Assembly: GCA_031411235.1 (NCBI GenBank)
Contig: JANOAR010000071.1
Span: 1-11,450 of the forward strand
Length of the DNA: 11,450 nucleotides
Reading direction: 5' to 3'
Source of the DNA: JANOAR01 sp031411235
GTDB lineage: Bacteria; Verrucomicrobiota; Verrucomicrobiia; Verrucomicrobiales; Verrucomicrobiaceae
Shown here: piece after piece, positions 6,932 through 11,450 of the stretch
Layout: every line of letters starts with the position of its first letter
How positions within the stretch are numbered: position 1 is the stretch's first letter
Notes under the pieces: model-generated
What the model was told of the DNA's origin: nothing
The model's input: only the letters and a program-made list of their open reading frames with translations
Databases searched by the model: none
Position numbers and translations under genes: made by a program

Positions 6932-9900
6932 TCACTTCAACTGATGAATCGTTCCGTGCAGCACGCGGTCGCCGATCTTCAGCTCGTAGCACTGCGTGGG
7001 GGCGAGGTCGGGAATGTCAAAGGTGACGGTGCGTTGGTCATCACTGAGCTTCACCTCGCGGATGGTCAGAGCGTGCTCGTCGTAATGCTTGGAGCCGTAG
7101 CTGGCGGTGCGTTTCAGTAACCACACTTTCATGGCGCAGTCGCGTGGCTCGATGGGATCGCTGAAGGTCACACTCATGGCACCCTGCGTGGCATGAATGG
7201 CCAGTGGCACTTGCGCAGGCTTGTCAGTGCGGCGGATGCGGTGGAAGCCGCCGGGCGCAGTGGCGTTACCGGCCCAAGCGAACATGCCGCAGGTGTAGAG
7301 CGCGCCATCGCTGCTGAAACGACCGCGCATGATGCCGGTGGCAAAGGCGGGCATCGGCAACTCGCACACCGCGCCCTGCCATTGGCCGTTCACCTCCTCA
7401 TGTGGCACGATGAAGGCACGTCCGGTGCCGTAGCTGAGATTGAGCAATGAGCCGCCGAGATTGCCCCACGCATTCTTCGGCACCCAGACCAGTTCGGCTG
7501 GGCTGCGATCCTTCTCGTTCGTGATCCACACCATCGGTTGCTCCATCGCGGAATCTGCTGTGTCGGTGACATTCGTGTAGCCGAACATGTTGCCGTAAAA
7601 GCCGCCGACCTTGACGCGGTTGATGCGGTTCTTCGGTGTCCAGAAGCCTTCTTGATCCGTGACAAAGAACGTGCCGTCGTCATTGAGACACACGCCGTTC
7701 GCCGCGCGGAAGCCGGTGGCGATGATCTCCGTCTTCGAGCCATCTGCGCTCACCTTGAGCAGCGTGCCGTGCTGCGGCACCACGCTGTCGAGCGCGTGAC
7801 GACCGCTCTTGGCATAATAAAAATTGCCCGCCGCATCGGTCTGCAAACCCATCGCGAACTCGTGGAAGTGCTCGGTGACCTGCGCGTCGTCGTTGAAACA
7901 CTCGATGAAGTCGATCTCGCCATCGCCATTGAGATCACGCAGCCGCACGAGTTGATCGCGGCAAGTGATGAACAGTTCATCGCCACGAAACTTCACGCCC
8001 AGCGGTTGAAACAAGCCACTGGCGATCCGGTGCCACGTCAGCTTCGCAGGCGCTTTCTCCATTACGCCGTCCACCCGCCACACATCGCCATTCCACATCG
8101 CCACGATGGCTGCTTTGCCATCTGGGGTGAAATCAAAGCCGCCGGGGCGCATCCAGCTTTGCCAGGGATTGTCGAGCGGCAGCGGGAAGTCATCCGCGAC
8201 GAATGCACCATTCTCTTTGCCCGCAACAGAGGTCGTCGTGACTGTCTGCGACCACTTTGTCGGCCCGCCTTGCGTCAGAGGCATCACATCCAACGGCGCG
8301 GTGAATGTCTTCGCCAGCGTGTCGAGCGAGGCGGCATCCACGCGAGAGATGAAAAGCTGTGCCTTGGCTCCTGATGGCAGTGTGGCGACCCAGAAGCCGT
8401 CTTCTTTGCTCAAGCTGCCCTCGTCGCGCAACACCACATTTACGCCCTCTGGTGCCACGCGCAGTCGCAGCGGCTGCTTCGACTCCGCGACATTGATTGT
8501 GCGCACAAACACCGGCGTGGTGCCATAATCGAGCCATGCGGGCGATTCGAGCACGCGCGTGCCGTGGATGCTCGCGGCGATGACGACCTTGTTTTGATGC
8601 GTGTAGAGGCCCTCGAATTTCAAGCCGACATGCGGGCCGTATTTTTTGCCATCCTTGCTCGGCGCACGCCTGTCCTCAAAGCTATCGAGACTCCATCCAG
8701 GCCCCACGGGATTAACAAAGTGTCGCTCGCCTGTGAGCCCGGTGTGTGTGCCGTGACTGCCGTCAAAGGCGATGCCTTTCCAGTCCACAAAGTCGCCCGT
8801 AGTCGCCGTGGCGACGCGCATCGTGTCGTGATCGTAAATCATCCACGCGCGGCCTTTGCTCACGCCGCCGGGGCCGTCATCGAGACGAATGGCGATGCCC
8901 TTTTGCGCGATGTTATTGGGAGCGACTTCAAAAGTCCAAAATAAAGCCGGGCCGAGATCCATGCGCTTGTAGGGCGGCAGTGAGCGATCCTCCTTCTCCG
9001 CTTCGACTCGTACCAGCCCACGCGGCAAGGAGGCAAGGTCGATGTCCTTGAGCTGCGAGGGATTGTGCGGGCGCAGGAAGGTTTCGCGGATGTAATGAAT
9101 CACCGCGTATTTCTGCGCCGTCGTGTACTGTGGCTGTGGCACCATTTGGTTGAAGCCCTTCGTCAACGTTATGAACATCGAATACGGATCGCTGCCGTTC
9201 TTGAACTGTCCTTCGGTAAATCGCAGCGCTGTGGGCAGCGATCCCGGCTGCTCCTTCGTGCCGTGGCAGACGATGCACAGCGTCTTGTAGATCGTCGCGC
9301 CTTCTTCGAGCGTCTTCGCATTCCAACCGCTCACGATCTCCGCATGATCGCTGCGCTCCAGCGCCTGCACCCAGCCGCTGCCGCCTTCGATGACTGGTTT
9401 GCCGCCGGCTTTAGGTTGATGCGTGAAGTCGGGCGTGTTCGCACCTGCGCCATCATTCTTGAAAAGCAACGCCAGCTCAGCTTCTGGCAACGCACGCTTC
9501 CACACGCGCACCGCGCGGAGGTTACCCTTCGTGAAATCACCCGCGAAGTTCGGCAACGCGCGGCCCACCTTGAACACATGCTCCGCGACATCCGGCTTGG
9601 TGAAGCCAGCCTTCTCCGCGATGGGCTTTCCATCGAGCCACAGCTTCGCCAAGCCATCGCGTACCGTGAGCACCACCGTGTGCGGCTTGCCATCGTTCAC
9701 CTTTGGCCCGCCCGTGATCGCGCCCAGCCAGCCAATGTCATACACGAGCCTGCCGCCGCGAATGAACAGCGCCTTCGCATCCGGCGACCACTTGCCTTTT
9801 GCGGCGCATTTCGAGAACAACGTGCCGCCATCGTTCGATTCAAAAGATGCCATCGCTGTGAAGTCAGCGCCGAGATCGACATTCGCCTCCGCAAAATCCT

Positions 9901-10192
9901 TCGCGCCCGTTTGCGCCAGTGCCGGCGCTTCCTCCGGCCCACGCATGAGTTTTTCACCGCTCCACACGCGCAGCACCGGCGCACCCTCCGCCGGATGCTC
10001 GACCGCGATGTCATGCGGGCCATTTGCATCGAGCGAGATGATCCAATCTTCACTCAGCTTCATCTTTGCCGCGCCATCGAGGTGCAGCCGGTAGTTCAGC
10101 GGCCACTCTGGCGCATCGAGAGGGATGGCATCACGCGGTGGTGCAGCATGGGCTGTGATCGCAAGGGTTAAGATGAGAAAGATTCGGTTCAT
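6932..10192 (-). CDS. Secreted LamG / cytochrome c / beta-propeller multidomain protein (DUF6797-type architecture)
   Basis: This is a 1086-aa exported protein. A signal peptide (MNRIFLILTLAITAHA, cut near 16/17) is followed by a LamG/concanavalin-like region (about 95-245, with DGKPHTVVLTV and KLWLDGKPI). A small cytochrome c domain (about 285-375) has the heme-attachment motif CIVCH at 306-310 and a candidate axial methionine at 350 (QMVPQ). The middle region (about 390-640) fits the domain of unknown function usually found between these parts. A beta-propeller of the PQQ-glucose-dehydrogenase-like kind follows (about 680-985, with RPGGFDFTPDGKAAIVAMW and ATGFRAANGVCLNDDG). A DLNGDGEID segment at 753-761 looks like a calcium loop. 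The end (about 990-1086) resembles an Ig-like cap. The heme and propeller suggest surface redox chemistry or electron transfer, but no catalytic residue can be named. It begins 6 bases after the upstream gene. I assign the DUF name from memory of the architecture, not from a search. Confidence 0.85.
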   Translation of the reverse strand: MNRIFLILTLAITAHAAPPRDAIPLDAPEWPLNYRLHLDGAAKMKLSEDWIISLDANGPHDIAVEHPAEGAPVLRVWSGEKLMRGPEEAPALAQTGAKDFAEANVDLGADFTAMASFESNDGGTLFSKCAAKGKWSPDAKALFIRGGRLVYDIGWLGAITGGPKVNDGKPHTVVLTVRDGLAKLWLDGKPIAEKAGFTKPDVAEHVFKVGRALPNFAGDFTKGNLRAVRVWKRALPEAELALLFKNDGAGANTPDFTHQPKAGGKPVIEGGSGWVQALERSDHAEIVSGWNAKTLEEGATIYKTLCIVCHGTKEQPGSLPTALRFTEGQFKNGSDPYSMFITLTKGFNQMVPQPQYTTAQKYAVIHYIRETFLRPHNPSQLKDIDLASLPRGLVRVEAEKEDRSLPPYKRMDLGPALFWTFEVAPNNIAQKGIAIRLDDGPGGVSKGRAWMIYDHDTMRVATATTGDFVDWKGIAFDGSHGTHTGLTGERHFVNPVGPGWSLDSFEDRRAPSKDGKKYGPHVGLKFEGLYTHQNKVVIAASIHGTRVLESPAWLDYGTTPVFVRTINVAESKQPLRLRVAPEGVNVVLRDEGSLSKEDGFWVATLPSGAKAQLFISRVDAASLDTLAKTFTAPLDVMPLTQGGPTKWSQTVTTTSVAGKENGAFVADDFPLPLDNPWQSWMRPGGFDFTPDGKAAIVAMWNGDVWRVDGVMEKAPAKLTWHRIASGLFQPLGVKFRGDELFITCRDQLVRLRDLNGDGEIDFIECFNDDAQVTEHFHEFAMGLQTDAAGNFYYAKSGRHALDSVVPQHGTLLKVSADGSKTEIIATGFRAANGVCLNDDGTFFVTDQEGFWTPKNRINRVKVGGFYGNMFGYTNVTDTADSAMEQPMVWITNEKDRSPAELVWVPKNAWGNLGGSLLNLSYGTGRAFIVPHEEVNGQWQGAVCELPMPAFATGIMRGRFSSDGALYTCGMFAWAGNATAPGGFHRIRRTDKPAQVPLAIHATQGAMSVTFSDPIEPRDCAMKVWLLKRTASYGSKHYDEHALTIREVKLSDDQRTVTFDIPDLAPTQCYELKIGDRVLHGTIHQLK

Positions 10193-10198
10193 GACGCA

Positions 10199-11450
10199 TC
10201 ATCGAGTTTCCAACTCCTGCCGTGTGGCGATAGGTACATAGCCGACCTCCATGCCGGGCGGCGGGGTGAGGATCAAGGTGGGATCAATGCTGGCGAGCGT
10301 GCCGGTATCGGGCGGCACGAGGTAGTTGCGATCTTTGGTCCAGGCGCGGTGCAGTTTCTCGACTCGCTGCTGCACTTGCTCGCGCTCCTCGGCGGTGAGG
10401 TCGGCGTTCAGCATCGCGGGCTGGTCGGCGAAGCGATACCAGTAGTAAGTCACCACGCTGCCATCGCCGAGGTGCGCTTTGAACGGGCCAGCTTTGGGGC
10501 CGGGTTTCTTCCAGCAACTCGCGGCGTCATCGGGTGTGGTGCGCGGTTCCTGTGGCTGCTCCTTGGCTCGCTCAAAGCGATGCTGCGCGAGGCCGGTGTC
10601 CGCTGGCACATCCTTTGGCGATAGCACCGACCACTGCGGCTTTTTGCCGTCAGTGCCGAGCGCGTAGTATTCGGGCAAGGTGACGAGTGATCCGCTCTTG
10701 CGTGTGAGTTGATCGTTCCACTTGTAGCCAAACGTGATCGGGTTCGGCGTGAAGGACGTGGCGAAGGATTTCCAGGCGAGTGGCACTTTGTCTTCACGCT
10801 TCGTGGTCGGTGGATAGATGCTCCAGTTTGATCCACCGCCATCGCGGAAATGATGCACGGCGGAGGCATCGGCTTTGATCGCGCCATCGGCAGGTGCGCC
10901 GCCATCGAACCACTTTTGCACGTTATCCCACAGCGCTGCTTTCTTGTAGGCGGTGAGGCGATGCAACACGGTGGAGGTGCCATCCGGGCCGACGGGAAAC
11001 GAGGTCGGTGCGACACGCGCAAAGTTTTTGCCCGCAGCGTCCTTGGTCAAAATGGCCGGGACGTGCTGCGTCTCCATCTGGATGGCTTTGTTCGGCCCGG
11101 CAGGACGTGAGTCGAGCAGCATCCCAGCCCACTCGGGATGCTCGATGGTGGCCTGCGTCCAGAAGAAGGGCGTGAAGAAAGTCGCGGGGCCTTTGAAGTT
11201 GGCGGTATTGAGAAACAGCGTCCAGCAATGGTTACCCGTTGGCACGTTCTTGCCTGCGGTGGTGGACTTCGGATTCGTCAGCGGCAGAGGCAGGTAGCCG
11301 TAGCCAAACAGTTCGCCGCTGGTGCCTTGTTTGAGATTCAAACCATCGAGCGGGAACAGCAGCCACGGGCTGAGCTGCGCGACGCCATATTGCCCACGCG
11401 GCTTTTCCCAAGTGCCCGCGCCATAGCCAGGACCATTCGCGATGAACGAG
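10199..11450 (-). CDS. Unrecognised protein, C-terminal 416 residues (start outside the window)
   Basis: I do not recognise this protein. The frame is open from the right edge (first full codon at 11449) to TGA at 10199, so the true start lies beyond the window. A TTG at 11341 is only an internal leucine codon (LFPLDGLNLKQG). The visible part is soluble-looking, with no membrane segment and no heme motif. It is rich in aromatic and glycine residues: IANGPGYGAGTWEKPRG, GYGYLPLPLT, GNHCWTLFLN, HHFRDGGGSNWSIYPP, VTYYWYRFADQPAM. A short, probably helical segment near the end (LTAEEREQVQQRVEKLHRAW) leads to a proline-rich tail. Composition and context fit a secreted protein of the planctomycete-verrucomicrobial kind. 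Its stop lies 6 bases before the start of the heme/propeller gene, so the two are almost certainly co-transcribed and may act together. Confidence 0.8.
   Translation of the reverse strand, partial: SFIANGPGYGAGTWEKPRGQYGVAQLSPWLLFPLDGLNLKQGTSGELFGYGYLPLPLTNPKSTTAGKNVPTGNHCWTLFLNTANFKGPATFFTPFFWTQATIEHPEWAGMLLDSRPAGPNKAIQMETQHVPAILTKDAAGKNFARVAPTSFPVGPDGTSTVLHRLTAYKKAALWDNVQKWFDGGAPADGAIKADASAVHHFRDGGGSNWSIYPPTTKREDKVPLAWKSFATSFTPNPITFGYKWNDQLTRKSGSLVTLPEYYALGTDGKKPQWSVLSPKDVPADTGLAQHRFERAKEQPQEPRTTPDDAASCWKKPGPKAGPFKAHLGDGSVVTYYWYRFADQPAMLNADLTAEEREQVQQRVEKLHRAWTKDRNYLVPPDTGTLASIDPTLILTPPPGMEVGYVPIATRQELETR

Noticed and set aside
9065..10171. 368-codon + strand frame opposite the heme/propeller gene
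   Set aside because: It is the antisense shadow of a gene with clear signal peptide, LamG and heme motifs; its arginine-rich translation is not protein-like.
1..11450. CRISPR array, tRNA, rRNA or riboswitch
   Set aside because: I saw no regularly spaced direct repeats, no tRNA cloverleaf with a TTC arm, and no rRNA-like sequence. The leader regions are too short to hold a known riboswitch.

Overview
The window looks like chromosomal DNA from the Planctomycetota-Verrucomicrobiota group, most likely a verrucomicrobial genome. The basis is the company of genes: an exported sulfatase, a Tat-exported alpha/beta-hydrolase of the acetyl-xylan-esterase type, and a very large secreted protein joining a LamG-like domain, a c-type heme motif and a beta-propeller. 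Genes are also tightly packed with no clear Shine-Dalgarno sequences. This assignment is inference; no rRNA or other taxonomic marker is present.

Positions 1-543 are the 3' end of a degenerate group II intron, read on the + strand. It holds the C-terminal maturase/endonuclease region of the intron reverse transcriptase, broken by a one-base frameshift near 121 and by about 100 extra bases between roughly 246 and 351 that can fold as a hairpin. These are followed by recognisable intron RNA domains V and VI, and the intron probably ends near 543. Positions 544-827 hold nothing I can call. Positions 828-1296 (- strand) carry a frameshifted Sel1-repeat protein with a signal peptide.

From 1337 to the right edge every gene is on the - strand with short gaps (6, 43, 7, 14 and 20 bases), which suggests one long transcription unit. 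In transcription order these are: an unrecognised protein whose start lies beyond the window (10199-11449), the 1086-aa LamG/cytochrome c/propeller protein, a TspO/MBR membrane protein, the Tat-exported esterase, an arylsulfatase-type sulfatase with a lipobox, and a single-chain iron-sulfur L-serine dehydratase.

The exported sulfatase and esterase suggest removal of sulfate and acyl groups from an external glycan or ester. The heme/propeller protein suggests a redox or binding step at the cell surface, and L-serine dehydratase yields pyruvate in the cytoplasm. That the genes form one pathway is an inference from spacing. No substrate can be named, and no glycoside hydrolase, transporter or regulator lies inside the window.
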